Source: Eurosta solidaginis
Taxonomy: Eukaryota; Arthropoda; Insecta; Diptera; Tephritidae
DNA length: 64,000 nucleotides
Direction: 5' to 3'
Assembly (NCBI RefSeq): GCF_040869045.1
Contig: NC_090319.1
Span: 340,918,302-340,982,301, forward strand
In this document: in pieces, positions 34,646-46,696 of the stretch
Layout of the letters: each line of letters begins with the position of its first letter
Position numbering within the stretch: the first letter of the stretch is position 1
Position numbers and translations under genes: made by a program
Notes under the pieces: model-generated
What the model saw: the letters and a program-made list of their open reading frames with translations, nothing else
Told to the model about the DNA's origin: nothing
Databases searched by the model: none

Positions 34646-35090
34646 TTACACAACCTCTGAAATACATCAAGCATGAAAGTATATAACGGAATAATATTTT
34701 ATTTTTACCTATGTTACTCAGCGGTCGTTTATGTTCGTGCGTTTACACTGCATTTCAGCTATGTAGGTGTGCTTTTTTTTTACAATAAAGAGCATCGTTT
34801 GCGTGTGTCGCTTGTAAATGTATATAACTGTAGTTGCGAGCGAATTTATTATTTTGTTTATATACAGCGAGACAATAACTGGAGAAGTGCAACAATAAAC
34901 GCATCGTTTCTGTGTTATAGACAAAACTTTTAAAAAAGAGGTAATATAACTTAACGAAATCAACTTTTAACTTGGCGCCTGATTTTATCTATGATTTTAT
35001 GTCTGTATTTTCTAGACAATTTTTGTCTGAGGCATGATAAAAGCAGTATAAGATCCAACCGTTTCCTATATTATGGTCGTTTTTAACATG
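34646..35090. other. unassigned sequence
   Basis: Open frames on both strands (81-86 codons, 34673-34963) lack supporting features. Confidence 0.4.
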
Positions 35091-35390
35091 ATAAATAAAT
35101 GCAAGGTACGATTACCACCGAAGAGTTTTTAGGCCGAGCTGCTCTTGCAAATGGCGTCGTGCCAGTTTTTTAATTTTCCCTACAAGTTGGCCAGATGGGA
35201 CCTACGTGTTTTATGACAACTCTGAATTTTCAGATAGCAGATTTTGATGTCAGAAATACACTCGGAGTGTTTGCTAAATAACTTCCAAAGGCCGACCCCG
35301 CTTGTAAAGACTTTTTTCTAATTGAAAAAATTGGTTTTTAAATTTTTGATTTTACTTTGCTCGGAAGTTGAACCCAGGCCATTTTTACGC
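35091..35390 (-). repeat. tRNA-derived SINE, copy 4
   Basis: AAATAAATGCAAGG tail at the left, GGCCGAGCTGCTCTTGC, CAGAAATACACTCGG and GGCCGACCCCGC in the body, and GGGTTCAACTTCC (box B-like, minus strand) at the right. The outermost head is missing. Confidence 0.65.
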
Positions 35391-35544
35391 AATGAAAAAA
35401 AAGCAGAGAAAGAGGGCGGCTCCTTCTCCGCCGGAAGGACCAGATGGTAAACGAATTGAATTCCCTTGGTGTGAACAAATTCACGCTAGTTAGCCAAACG
35501 AAGAAGCGACTACCGCTTTGTTGGATGGCCATAACCCTTAAAAC

Positions 35545-35985
35545 GGGTTAAACGCTGTTGTTTTTGTTGTAGCGATAAAGACACTGCCCGAAGGCCTTGG
35601 GGTGTTATCGATGTTGATAGTCCTTTGCCGGATGCAGATTCGGTACGTTCCGGTAGCAAGCACCATAAAGGTACCAGCCCGACCATCTCGTTAATGATTT
35701 GGTATGACCACATGAAACCTTCTAGGCCATACCGCCCTCCCACCCCCTATATGCATCATGAGTACGGGGTCGCCAGAGCCACGGCAGTTAATGAAACAGG
35801 ATTCGCCACGGGTAGGTGAGGTTGACAATTGGGTTGGGGAAGCTATATATTGCGCTGGAAAGTCCTTGAGAGAGTTGCGCTACACAACCCCTTGAATCAG
35901 TTTGGTATTTTAGTCGCCTCTTGGGACAGGCATACCTACTGCGGGTATATTCTAGGCTTCCTACCCTGCTAGGGGGTGAGGTTAA
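35545..35985. repeat. dispersed repeat P, copy 3 (longest)
   Basis: Starts TTGTTTTTGTTGTAGCGATAAAG and runs through CCGAAGGCCTTGGGGTG, GGTACGTTCCGGTAGC, ACGGGTAGGTGAGGTTGAC, GAGTTGCGCTACACAACCCC and GGGACAGGCATACCTACTGC to CCCTGCTAGGGGG. Copies 1 and 2 are shorter. It is non-coding. Confidence 0.7.
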
Positions 35986-36210
35986 GCGTCAATTACGTTA
36001 GTAAGTAAGTTATTATCAATCCAGTTATTTGAGTTAGCACTACTCAAGGTCGAAGTAACTATGATGCAATGATTTTAGCCAGTAGACAAAGAGCAGATGA
36101 AAGTTTAACATTTTGGACATTGGGATGCACTGATTAAGGAAAGGATAAAAGAACTTAATCTATTTGTTTTGTTAATTTTTCAACAGGGTAGTGATGTACG
36201 TATATTGGAA

Positions 36211-36351
36211 CGTCATACCTTGTCAAATTGGAATTAGAGATAAACCGGTTTTGGCATGTTCCATCATCAGTGTCACAAGGAAACTTGACACTGATGATGG
36301 CGCAACGCCGAAACTCGTTTATCTCGGAACCAAATTTGACAAGGGATGACG
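36211..36351. repeat. long palindrome with perfect 15-bp inner stem
   Basis: CCATCATCAGTGTCA (36261-36275) pairs perfectly with TGACACTGATGATGG (36286-36300) around a 10-nt loop. The arms extend imperfectly outward through AGATAAAC/GTTTATCT to CGTCATACCTTGTCAAATT / AATTTGACAAGGGATGACG-type ends, about 65-70 nt per arm. Possible identities are a foldback element, a palindromic MITE or a hairpin RNA locus. Confidence 0.8.
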
Positions 36352-38799
36352 AAAAATCGTATATATATACAAAAAAAAACTTCCTTGGCCCAAACAACTC
36401 ATATGCAATTCAAAAAATCTTAAGATACAAAAGTAAGATTAATAAAACTATCTGCAGATCATCCAAAAGGAACCCCAAATAATCACATTCGTTCAGGCTT
36501 CATGTGAGTCCTTCACACCAACACATACAAGTTAACATTCTGCTGTTGTGAGTTTGCACTTTGCATAAATAACAAAGCTTTGCGGTATTATTCGTATGTG
36601 TTGTTGGTGTAATGCGGTTGATGGTATGCACGGCAGGTGTTGCCGGCTCAAGTTGCTATTTTTACCACATTTTCCGCACATTTATGGCGCAAACATAACT
36701 TCATGCGTTTTTCAGCGGATAAATTCACTCATAAATAGTGCGAAATGTACAACAACAAAATCTATTGCAGTAAATAACTTCTAAAGTAGCAACAACCAAA
36801 AAAAAAAAAAAAAACACTGGTAAATAATGGCATTATTTAAAGAGGATGTACACATATACACACACATAAAAATAAATATACATTCATACGTAGTTCCTGA
36901 GAAAGACGTTGCCCCACGAAAACCAATTTTGTGATATAAGTAGGCCACACCGTGCCTCAAATTAGAGCTTTTTGTGAGAGGTACTCAATAGCACTGAAAA
37001 CTTGTTTCTTAGACTTGTCAGTTAGCTTCAAAAGGTACCCTTCGATAGCGTTTAGGCTTTGCGGAACTCTTTAGAGTCGGGCTTTTTGACCAGTAGGCTT
37101 AGGAAGGTGCATCTCTGCCTTTTCGGCATATATTGGATGACCAAAAAATGCTTACCTTTTATCCATGATAATATGCGTACCATACCTTTTTGATGATTTG
37201 CCGCCAGGGGGTTAATTTGGCTATAGTTGAATGTGCAATCCCAATACCGGATCACCTCGAGTATAAAACATGGTTTTAACATAAAAAGGCGCACTGCCGT
37301 GGCGAAACGAATTATTACCGCTAAAACCTTTCATGGCGATAACAAGCAGAAGAGTGAGAGAAAAGCTTCCCAATCTGGTACAGAATAAAGTGTTATAAGC
37401 GATGATTTAGACCTATATACATAGCGAGGGCAGCGTGGATTTTACGAAATCGAGGAGGGAGCGCTGAACGGTATAGAGCATAAGATAACAACTACCAGCG
37501 ATAAAAGAACGTGCACCTCAAAAGCTTAAAAGCAGAGCGACGAAGAAGTTCCAAATAGCGAGATGCAACGCATCTTGAGAACTGTAAGGCAGAGACGAGA
37601 GGCATTGATGTTTTATCAAAAGCAGCAGTGGGACGGACAAAGTGTCTGATAAGGAAAAGATAATTTAAAAATTATGCTCTGCCCCTGTGACTCCTTTTGT
37701 CCCTCAGTGGGTGGATGACAAAGCGAAGTAATCCTTGACTGTGGCGCTTATTGATAAGAAGATCTACGTCTACTGAACTTCGAACGTTTCATAACGTTTA
37801 CAAAACTAACCCATTCTGTCTCTGGAAATTACTATAGCTTCGACACATAAGCAGTTTTTCATATAGATCAGTTTAACACATGCTTATGCATTATGAGTAG
37901 ATTGCACGTATTTTTATGGAGAATGGTAGAATGAGCGACACTGGCGCCATCTGATATTAAAAAGTAGCCAACTCCCCAATTCTGTTCCAAGTAAATCATA
38001 AGAAGGAGAATTTGACATTTGCTTTGCAAGTGAAATTATTTTTCCCGTTGGTTGGTAAATTTTCTAACATTTTTCACAATTAAAAACTGCAATATAACAA
38101 TCGAATACGACACAAAATATGTTAGCGAGTATTTTTGATGTATAGGGAGAATGTTTACAACAGTGCTTCGCGAAATTTTTTATGTAAATGGGCAAGGCGT
38201 AATAAAATTCAATTGCCAAGTCTGAAGTTTCTTCATATTTACAAACGCAACATGTTGGTTGATTGTGGCGATGTATTGAAATGCATAAGCTTGTGTTAAA
38301 CGCATCTATATGAAAAATGTTATCGTACCGCGGCCTTTAGACTTTTAGCGTTTACGTAATACGAGTAAACGAGATAGTGTTGTTTCGTTTTCATCATAAA
38401 AGAGAACGGGAAAAAAATGTGAGCATTAAATACACACATGAGATATTTACTGCTTGAAAAACAAGCGAAAACTGTTTTACTGCTTGCTTGCTGAATCTCA
38501 GTCGCTGCATTCACACGACATGTAGATGAGAGTTGAGTGAATTCCCGAAGCACTATGAAGCTCTTGAGGTTATCTCTGATGCATAAAATACGTGGTAGCA
38601 GTTACATACATACATATGCATAGTTCTGTTAAGCTATCAAATGTTATTATTCTTGTTTTAGCTGCGTCGCGTCGCCTTGCCTGAAACAAGGCAAGCACTG
38701 ATACTTTCACGTTTGTTCCTTTTAAACCATGGGCGTACGCGTTGGCTTTAAAAGTGATGTACTGTGCTTGTATTTTGTCAACTTTTCTGAAAATATAAA
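36352..38799. other. unassigned sequence
   Basis: No gene is supported. The 80-codon minus frame at 37052-37294 is in a slightly GC-richer stretch but matches nothing I recognise. Confidence 0.45.
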
Positions 38800-39830
38800 G
38801 AAAAAAGCTTGAGCACTACGCTGAGATATCGAGAAAAAGATGTGGATCCTGAATCAGTGCAGCGTCAAACGGATCCTCTCAAGGCTTAGGAGGAGTTCGG
38901 TCGACGCATTTGTTTGTCCCACCCCACCACCTTCTTCGTGACTCTACGCCCTTCTAATGGCCTTTCGGTTTAAGACCTTCGAGGACCTCTTAAACGTCAC
39001 CCGCTTCTTGCATGTTGCTATTGCTATTCTCTGGCCTTTTCTTCCCGAGGCGGGAATGCTGTATTGTAGGTTCCTTTGTAAGACTCGCAACACCAGTTTG
39101 TTGTTTTTATCCATCCAGTGCCTCCGTAGTGAAATCTGCAACCTCATGATTTCCCCTTTTTTTGGGCTTTCGAGGTCCACGTTGGGTTGACCACTGCTCC
39201 CAAGCGTTGAACAATCTTTAGTGCTGCACGATAATGCGAGATAGCTCTTCTACTCTCTCCGCTCTGTATAACTCCAATTTTCTGTTTGGATTCACCGCCC
39301 TTTCCATCATTGAGTTCGTTTACTCTCCACTACTTTCGCCCCCCGAGTTAGGTGCATCACTCATAGCGCTGTTGTCCTCTTTGGCTTGCGAGCTCGTTCT
39401 CCCTCTTTCATTCTCTTGTCTTCCCTGGGCTAGGACACCGTTCTCACTTTTCATAAAAATTTTCACCATAGGATCTTGAGTTGTTCATATTGGCTGTACT
39501 TAATACTAAATAGGGCCATAAAACCATCCGCCACAGCAGCGCCACTTAAGGCCATCGTTACTTTTCGAGGCGGCCCGTTATCTAGAAGGGTCTGTTGGAA
39601 TATAGCCGAATGTTGCTCTTGTCTGCAAATCATCCAATAAGCACGGACCGCATAGCATCTTGGATTAGGAGGGGTTGGCAGTCCTTTCTCACCGATATCC
39701 CGCCGCACCTCTATGAGACCGAACGGTGAATATGTAGTCCCTTAACCGCTCACCCATATAGTTCGGCTAAGCCCCCATACCATCGACAAGGTGCCTAACT
39801 TGTAGGGCATTAAGCCAAAGTGAGCCAAAT
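38800..39830 (-). pseudogene. possible decayed mobile-element coding region
   Basis: Base composition rises and several minus-strand open pieces (39708-39463, 39180-38944) carry lysine/arginine-rich, codon-like sequence such as KPKKRGN and NPNRKLELYRAERVEEL, interrupted by stops. This resembles the nucleic-acid-binding ORF1 of a LINE in character only; I do not recognise the family. Confidence 0.3.
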
Positions 39831-40439
39831 TTGTTGGTGAATATATCCGCCTGTATATGTTTGTTTGTGCACGTGGAAAGCACTTAACAACAATGAAGAG
39901 ACAGTGAAGGCAAGCAGAACTTATGGGAACCTATTACAAAAGCTAAAAAAAGAAAGTTATCTCTTTCTATAATTTAAGCAGCATCAAATCCTAGAATGTT
40001 GCAAGAACAGTAAGCTTAACGCGAGCTTTTATTTGTGAGCTATGCAATCATTCTGCGCTCACATGTGAAATAACTGCTTGCCGTTGCCATTACCTACTAT
40101 TGTTGTTGCTCCATTTTCCGCATTTAATTTTTTCAAAACTTTCAAGTGGCATATAAAATTTACATTCAACTTGTCGACGGATTATACACAGTCACTTTTT
40201 GTATTGCCTTGCACTATCCTCACCACGCACTTTTATGTTGACACCCGCAAAAATGTGGTTTGATTGTGTCAAAAAAACTTAAACAGGCGTGTTAAGTCGG
40301 CTTGTGCAGAGTTTCTTTAAGGAGAATTTAGCAAAAAACTTCGAAAGCTAGCAAACTATACTTAATTCTGTTTAATGGAAAATATTGATAAACTTTGACT
40401 AAATATAAATTAATAAACTTGAGGGGTAATACTGTAGAG
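39831..40439. other. unassigned sequence
   Basis: Nothing recognisable. Confidence 0.4.
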
Positions 40440-41490
40440 ATGGTAATTTGGGGAATAAGCCGAGAGTTGTTGTTGTAGCAGTTCTAACAGTGTTGAACCA
40501 TTGGGATGTTGCTGTAAGAGGCGTAGAGTCTGCATTACAACTGAAAAGATAGTTGGTGTCATGTGGGGACACATCACATGCAGGTTATAAGTACATTATG
40601 TATGTATGACGTGGTTGATTCTGGACAATTAAGCGTCCAACCTATTACAGTATCCAGAAAGAAGTTGGGCCGAAGTGACTCTTACCTCCCTAGGTAGTCT
40701 GCTTTCTTCTTCTCCAAGGGTTAGATATATTGATGACGGGATTCACCGCCCGCGACCTAGCAAAGGTATTTACGGATTATGTGCGGATTAGGATTTGGGA
40801 GGAATGTCCAGATGTGTGACAGTTCAGCAAGAACTGTTTGTTCAGCATTTCATTATGCCATTTAATGTTGAGTGCTTCTCTCTCAGCATGCCGATGATAT
40901 TCAGGGGTCATAAGATGATATGCCATGTATGTTCTGAGTGCAGAAATTTGGTAGACCTACAGCCATTTCTGGAGTGTTTTTTCTAGACCAGGCGACCAGA
41001 CTGGCGACGCATAGCACATGAGCGGCAAATTGAAGTTGCTAGCATCGTTTCTCTACCTTTCCCCCAAGACTTGCCGGTAAGCGATTTGAAAATTTTGTTG
41101 CAACTTTATACTTTAAATAAATATTCGAGTTTCAGAGGCATGCGTCTGCTAGGTCGCGCGAGGTGAAGAGGATGAAAAGACTGGGGAGATATATTTATAT
41201 ATAGGAAACTAATTTGTCTTTTGAATGGCCAAGTCCTGTTGCCATTATCGCGTAGTCGTTGGCATGAAAAAGGATAATAACTCATTCGATTGGGCAACGC
41301 AGCTTTAATATGTAGAAATTAAACAGAAATGGTGATAGAACACCTACAAGTGTCATGCCTTGTTTAATTCTCACAGATTTTGAGGTTTCGCTGCCAAATG
41401 GAACATGTGTTTACCGACCATTCAGATTCAGTTCATCATTAAAGACAAGAGTTTAAGTAAGAATCTTCTCTGTTTTGGTGTCTTGGAGTT
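40440..41490 (-). pseudogene. decayed LINE reverse transcriptase and C-terminus
   Basis: Minus-strand reading gives GVLSPFLFNFYI (about 41345-41310), then FHANDYAIMATGLA (about 41268-41230) in place of the YADD active site. A thumb/C-terminal region follows: EYHRHAERKALNIKWHNEML (about 40905-40845) and HDTNYLFSC (about 40563-40535), the zinc-type end typical of this LINE group. The first catalytic aspartate of YADD reads N, and frames are broken. The same C-terminal blocks recur at 54465-55040 on the plus strand. It looks like the CR1/jockey side of LINEs; family not assigned. Confidence 0.65.
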
Positions 41491-41699
41491 GTGTTCCGTA
41501 GTTAGCAGTATTAAAAAGATTACAATGTAAAGTGTCAGTGGAAAGCACTGCAAGAGACATAATAAGAACAAGTACCGTATCTTAATGCGATAGTTCTGTG
41601 ATAGTTCCGAGCTATTGTAATCGTGGAAGGGAGTTGTAAGTATTAACAGTAGTGAGTTTACATCAAGTTATATCCATTTGAAAATTACCAAAATTAACT
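41491..41699. other. unassigned sequence
   Basis: Nothing recognisable. Confidence 0.4.
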
Positions 41700-42460
41700 T
41701 CAAACCAAATATTACTTTAAATTTTGAGAAAATAATGATTCTCAAGTTGATATCCAATATCATCCTCCAAGTATGCTAACAATTTTTAGAAATTTTATAA
41801 AATTTATTATATGAAAAGTTGATCTCATACATCATAAAAAATATTTAATATTTTTTAGAGACATTTTTGCAATTTTTTCGAAATTATTTTTGTGTTTATT
41901 TCGAGATCAATTTGGGAATATTTTATTCATAATTTTGTGAAAATTTCGGGATTACTTCATTACTTTTGTGAGATCATTTTGCAGAAAACCAAGATCATCG
42001 CTAAGCAGAAATTAGGTTTATTTCGGGACTATTTTTGCGAATAGTTCGGGATGATTTCGACAACATTTTGAGATCGTTTCGTCATGTTTTTGGTATTATT
42101 TCGAGGTGATTTTTGGAGTATTTTGTGGATAATTTTGTGATCATTTCGGGATCATTTCATGACCAATTTTAAATTACTGTGAAAATATCCAAGATAATTC
42201 CGAGGGAAATTACTGCAATTCCAAGAGTATTTTGAGATATTTTCGGAATTATATTCGTTACTATTTCGGGATTGTTTTGTATTTTTCCGAAATCATTATC
42301 GTTTTATTAGAATTGTTATCAGTATTACCTCATGACTATTTTGAGAACAATTAGATCATTAAGCAGCAGTAGTCAACTCTATTTCGGGCCTAATTCAGGA
42401 TAATTTTGGAACTATTTTGAAGTTTTGTTGAGATTTCGGAAAAATCCACGTACGTTCTTT
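41700..42460 (+). repeat. degenerate short-period repeat, TTTCGGGAT type
   Basis: About 750 bases made of loosely repeated words such as ATTTCGGGATCATTT, TTTGAGATCGTTTCG, ATTTCGAGGTGATTTTTG and TTCGGGACTATTTTTGCG, spaced roughly 15-25 bases apart. Units are too diverged to set a fixed period by eye. No open frame. Confidence 0.65.
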
Positions 42461-43167
42461 TACGTGAAACTGTGATTAATATTATTGAAATTACTAAGGA
42501 GATTATGAAAAAAAATCGGGTTGTTTTTATTCACGTTATAAAGGTGGAATAAACTGCGCGAATTCAAGAAGCGCATTCATTTAAGCACGAACTAGGAATT
42601 TGATGTAGCTACAAACCAATTTAAAGTTAGCCTGCAATTAACTAACGTACACTATTATCCGTTTTCGTTAAATAGTCATTACTTGTATATTGTACTTTAG
42701 AAATATTAAATTGCATAAAACCTATTCAAAAAGAGTAAGCCAACAACACTGCAGAGCATTTGTATATGAATATATAAATAGTATGTTTAGTGTGAAAAAA
42801 TAAATGTTGAAAGCAGACGGCAATTGAGACAAAGTTGTACAACAACAAGAAGTAGCATTGGTCGACACAGTTTTTCAACAGGTCGATCATTGTAGATGTG
42901 CTACAGGTTTTAAGGGCTGTATCTTTGTTTAAATTTTTCGAAAAATTTTTCATATGCATATATCCAAGCAATCAGAGGAAAATTTATTTTTATTATTGTG
43001 TGCACTAGGAAAACCGATTATCTTTACTTTTGGATCACACCTCGAATAAACTGATTTGCGGCGTTAAAAACTAGGTATTGCATTTTATTTATTTTGTATT
43101 TGTTATATCTTCCAGGGCTTTGGTACAGTTCTGGGCCGGCGTACCATCACTCATATCACATTCTTAA
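42461..43167. other. unassigned sequence
   Basis: Nothing recognisable; the 81-codon minus frame at 42726-42971 is unsupported. Confidence 0.4.
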
Positions 43168-45316
43168 CTAAAAACGGACGGGACTGTCTTCGGCTATGCC
43201 GAAGACTTCATACCTTCCATAAATGGAGCTGAACAATTATCTTATCCCATTCGTAATATCAAAATAATCGGCTGTATAAGATGTCAAATATATAGTGAAC
43301 AGATGTACATATCGAAGAGATTTTTAAGCTAAACATAAAAAAAAACAAGTAAAGGTGTCTAAGTTCGTGTGTAACCGAACATTATATACTCAGCGTGAGC
43401 TTCAATTGTACATTTCATTTCAGATAAATTACTTTTCTACATAACACGTGGCACCGCCCGTTTAAAAAAAAATGTCTCCCCATTTCCTCTAACAATAAAA
43501 CTTCATAAGTGAAATATCATTAATTCAAAACTAGTTTTTGCTAAGTTATAGCTTATTATTCTACTCTGCGACCCTTTTAAATTTATTTTATATCTAAGTT
43601 GCCGTGGTATTTAACCGATCCAGTTCATTTTTACTGGAAATATTTTCTGCTATAAGGAAAATATGTGTACACAATTTCATAAATTTTTCTTCGAGTTATG
43701 GCTCCCGAAACATAGAAAATTGCTTTACCATAAAAGGGGCGGTGCCGCGCCCATTTTTTAAATTTAAAGTTTTTCCTATTTATTGTTATAAATCCACTTG
43801 GGAAATGAAACACCATTGATATAAAGCCCTTTTTTGCAAAGATATAGCGTATTTTATTCATCCACGACCGTTTTAAAAATTTTTTAAATAGAAGCGGGCG
43901 TAGTCCTTAACCGATTTCCTTAATTTTTCTTCAAAGTATTCCATATAGTAAAGGCAACCTCTCCGCCGAATTTTGTTATGATAGGTTTAACGGTTTTTGA
44001 TTTATGATTAATAATATTTGTAAAATTGATTTTATCACAAGTGGGTGGTGCCACGCCCATTTTAAAAAAATGTTTCCAAATTTTTATCAAGAGTCTTAAT
44101 ATCAGTCCTCATGTCAACAATAATCAGGTTTTTTGTGTTTTCCAAAATGTTATATATACAAAAAGTGGGCGTGGTTATTATCCGATTTCGCTCTTTTTCA
44201 ATAACAATCTATTCTGGGTCCAGGTAAGCTAGTGTACTGAATTTGGTGAAGATATCTCAATATTTACTTAAGTTATCGTGCTAATGGACGGACGGACATG
44301 GCTCAATCAAATTTTTTTTCGATAGTGATGATTTTGATATATGGCAGTCTATATCTATCTCGATTCCTTTATACCTGTACAACCAACTGTTATCCAATCA
44401 AAGTTAATATACTCTGTGTGCAAAGCACGCTGAGTATATAAAATAGGTAGGTACTTTGAGTGAGAATGCAAAGTTTCACGTTTATTGTAGTATGCATGAG
44501 ATAGCGATGACAATGAATTACTATTCTCAACAATATATGATGTATTCGTAAGCATTTGTTGAAATTTTAAGCTTCCAGCTGTTAAAATCATCTAGAAATT
44601 GCGAAATGTTTCTTATCTGAACAATCGGTGGTAGGGGATATATGATATATATGTATATGACCAATCTCTTCGTGTTTTTTTTTTTTAGAAAACAATACTT
44701 GCTGTACATGAAAGCATACGGTGAAATTTGAAGTTTCTAGCTGTCGAAATAGGGCAGAAGTGATGGAAAGTTTCTTACCTGAACAATCGGTTGTATGGGA
44801 CATATGTATAACATTTATACGACCCATCTATACAATTTTTTTAGACAACAATGAATGTCATTTACGTAAGATCTTCATGAAATTTGCAGCTTCTAGGCTT
44901 TAAAATAGGGCAGATATTACGAAAAACACCTTATCTGAACAATCGATTTTTATGGAGTATATACTATATATACTACCAATTCTTAAGACTTTTTTAGACA
45001 ACAATATATGCTGTGAACGTAGGCTCTTGTTGACATTTTAAGCTTCTAATTGATAAATTGAGGAAGATAATTCGACAAATGACTAACCCAACAAGAAGAT
45101 ATACCCGCTGGCAATTTTTAGTCGAGATACCTTACAAATTGGAGGACTAGTTTGTGTTCAAAAAGATAGACGGACATAACTAAATCAACTCAGATCGTCA
45201 TCAGGATAAATTCGGTATATTTATTAGCGGGTCTATCTCTTCCCTTTTAAAGACTTGCAATTTTGAGTTTCGTGACAAACTTCATATACCATTTCAATTT
45301 CATGAAAGGTATAAAA
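43168..45316 (-). mobile_element. DINE-like element, family III, minus copy split by an insertion
   Basis: The 3' hairpin on the minus strand is perfect here: GTCTTCGGC TAT GCCGAAGAC at about 43183-43203. The outer inverted repeat CATGAAAGGTATA is at the far end (about 45300-45312). Between 44443 and 45060, ~155-bp tandem units (landmark AACAATA, near 44529, 44691, 44846 and 44998) match those of the copy at 2576. Positions 43343-44442 are a different, younger element inserted into it. Confidence 0.7.
43343..44442 (-). mobile_element. Helentron-like (HINE) element, family II, copy F, nested
   Basis: Minus-strand element with its 3' tail at the left (AACAAGTAAAGGTGTCTAAG, then the GTTCGTGTGTAACCGAAC hairpin). 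Subterminal inverted repeats are TATACTCAGCGTG (left) and CACGCTGAGTATA (right). It has a GGACGGAC core and GGGCGTGG motifs. It shares the plan of family I but with different repeats. It carries the uninterrupted ACCTGATTATT site, read on the minus strand, that is split in copy I. Confidence 0.75.
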
Positions 45317-46696
45317 AGGTAAAAATTGCAACTATCATAATACTCTTTGCGTAGTTTAAATATGTTTCGCCTTGAAGCTTTTCCTGATCTTACTTTTTTA
45401 ACTTTCTTATTTTTACATTTTACTTCAACTCGCATAAAATAAGTTTCTTCGTTGCTGCAATTCTGATTTAGTTCAAAAGTTTTACTTAAAAATATTTTTC
45501 TTTTATGTGCACCGTTCTTCACCCACCAACCTGCGTCGTTTTTTTCGCTGCACCACAACGGCTTCCGTTTTGACTGCGCTTTGTATGAATACGCAACGTT
45601 TGGCACGCTTAAATAGTGAAAGCATTCAACCTCTTCTCTTCGCTCACAACACGCACTTTTGCACTCAATCTACGCCCACTGACTTTTAAAAATATATCAA
45701 GTGAAATGTTAACGGTTTTATCTTCTCTTGTTTGAGCAGTTGATATCCTTGCTCAAGTAACTATATTTCTTTGCTGTATTTTTTTATTTTTGCTGTGTGC
45801 CGCATTTCCTTTTATCTATACACCCTGCTCTGTATCTTATGCTTCTTAATTTTCCTAGACGATTCTTTGCTATAATTTATATCTGAAAATAATATGCTAT
45901 TAAAAAGTTCAGCCAACCGAACCACCCCACGATTACTATTATCCACCAAAGCAGAGCAATTAATACACACTCAAGTTAAATATACGAATATACGACTGCC
46001 TTTGGGCCGATCGGTGGATGAAGGGCGCAGTATGCAGAGTAGGCAGACAGACGCGAATTGCATTTTTAATTACATGCCACAAATAATAGTGTAAATTACG
46101 GATGAACATTGGATGATGATGATGAAGTATGTGAGATGAGCGTAAACAGTGCGATGTTGTAGGAAATACATTGGAGAAGATTTCGTGATAATCTTCAGAG
46201 CTTCCGAAATTTATTACTTGTGTACCAAAAAAGCGTATTGAACCTGTTGAAGTTTTATACTTTAGCCAAAAATTTGTATGTGTCTCATGAACTAAGCAAT
46301 ATAAAAGATTATGAATGCCATTTTTTAAAGCGTCTATTTCGGATCACTCCTTAATTTTCTTCAGAAAAAAGTTCATATCAGGCCATACTCTCAGCTATAG
46401 GAATCGAAGGAGAACTAAATACGAAAAATGTGTAAAGCATTTAAGAAAAGCGACCCTCACAGACCGCCCACACCAGGTTGATAAGTGACTTAATAAGCTT
46501 GTACTTGTATTGTTAAGTATCCTTAAAAATATGTCCTCACCCCACATAGTAGTAAAGCCAATATACTAGCAATGCTTCTGCTCCTCTGAATGCGATTTCG
46601 CTCCAGCTCTACGCTGTTGTTGTGTTAACCCCAGTTTCGCCCCACTCATTGGTGCCGCCACTTAAAAATTGTGATAACAGTTCTCAAAATGGATTA
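45317..46696. other. unassigned sequence
   Basis: The 119-codon minus frame at 45247-45606 starts outside the repeat, runs into the edge of the DINE-like element and has no recognisable motif. No gene called. Confidence 0.4.

Noticed and set aside
45247..45606. 119-codon minus-strand open frame
   Set aside because: It overlaps the end of a DINE-like repeat and is lysine-rich through AT composition; no motif is seen.
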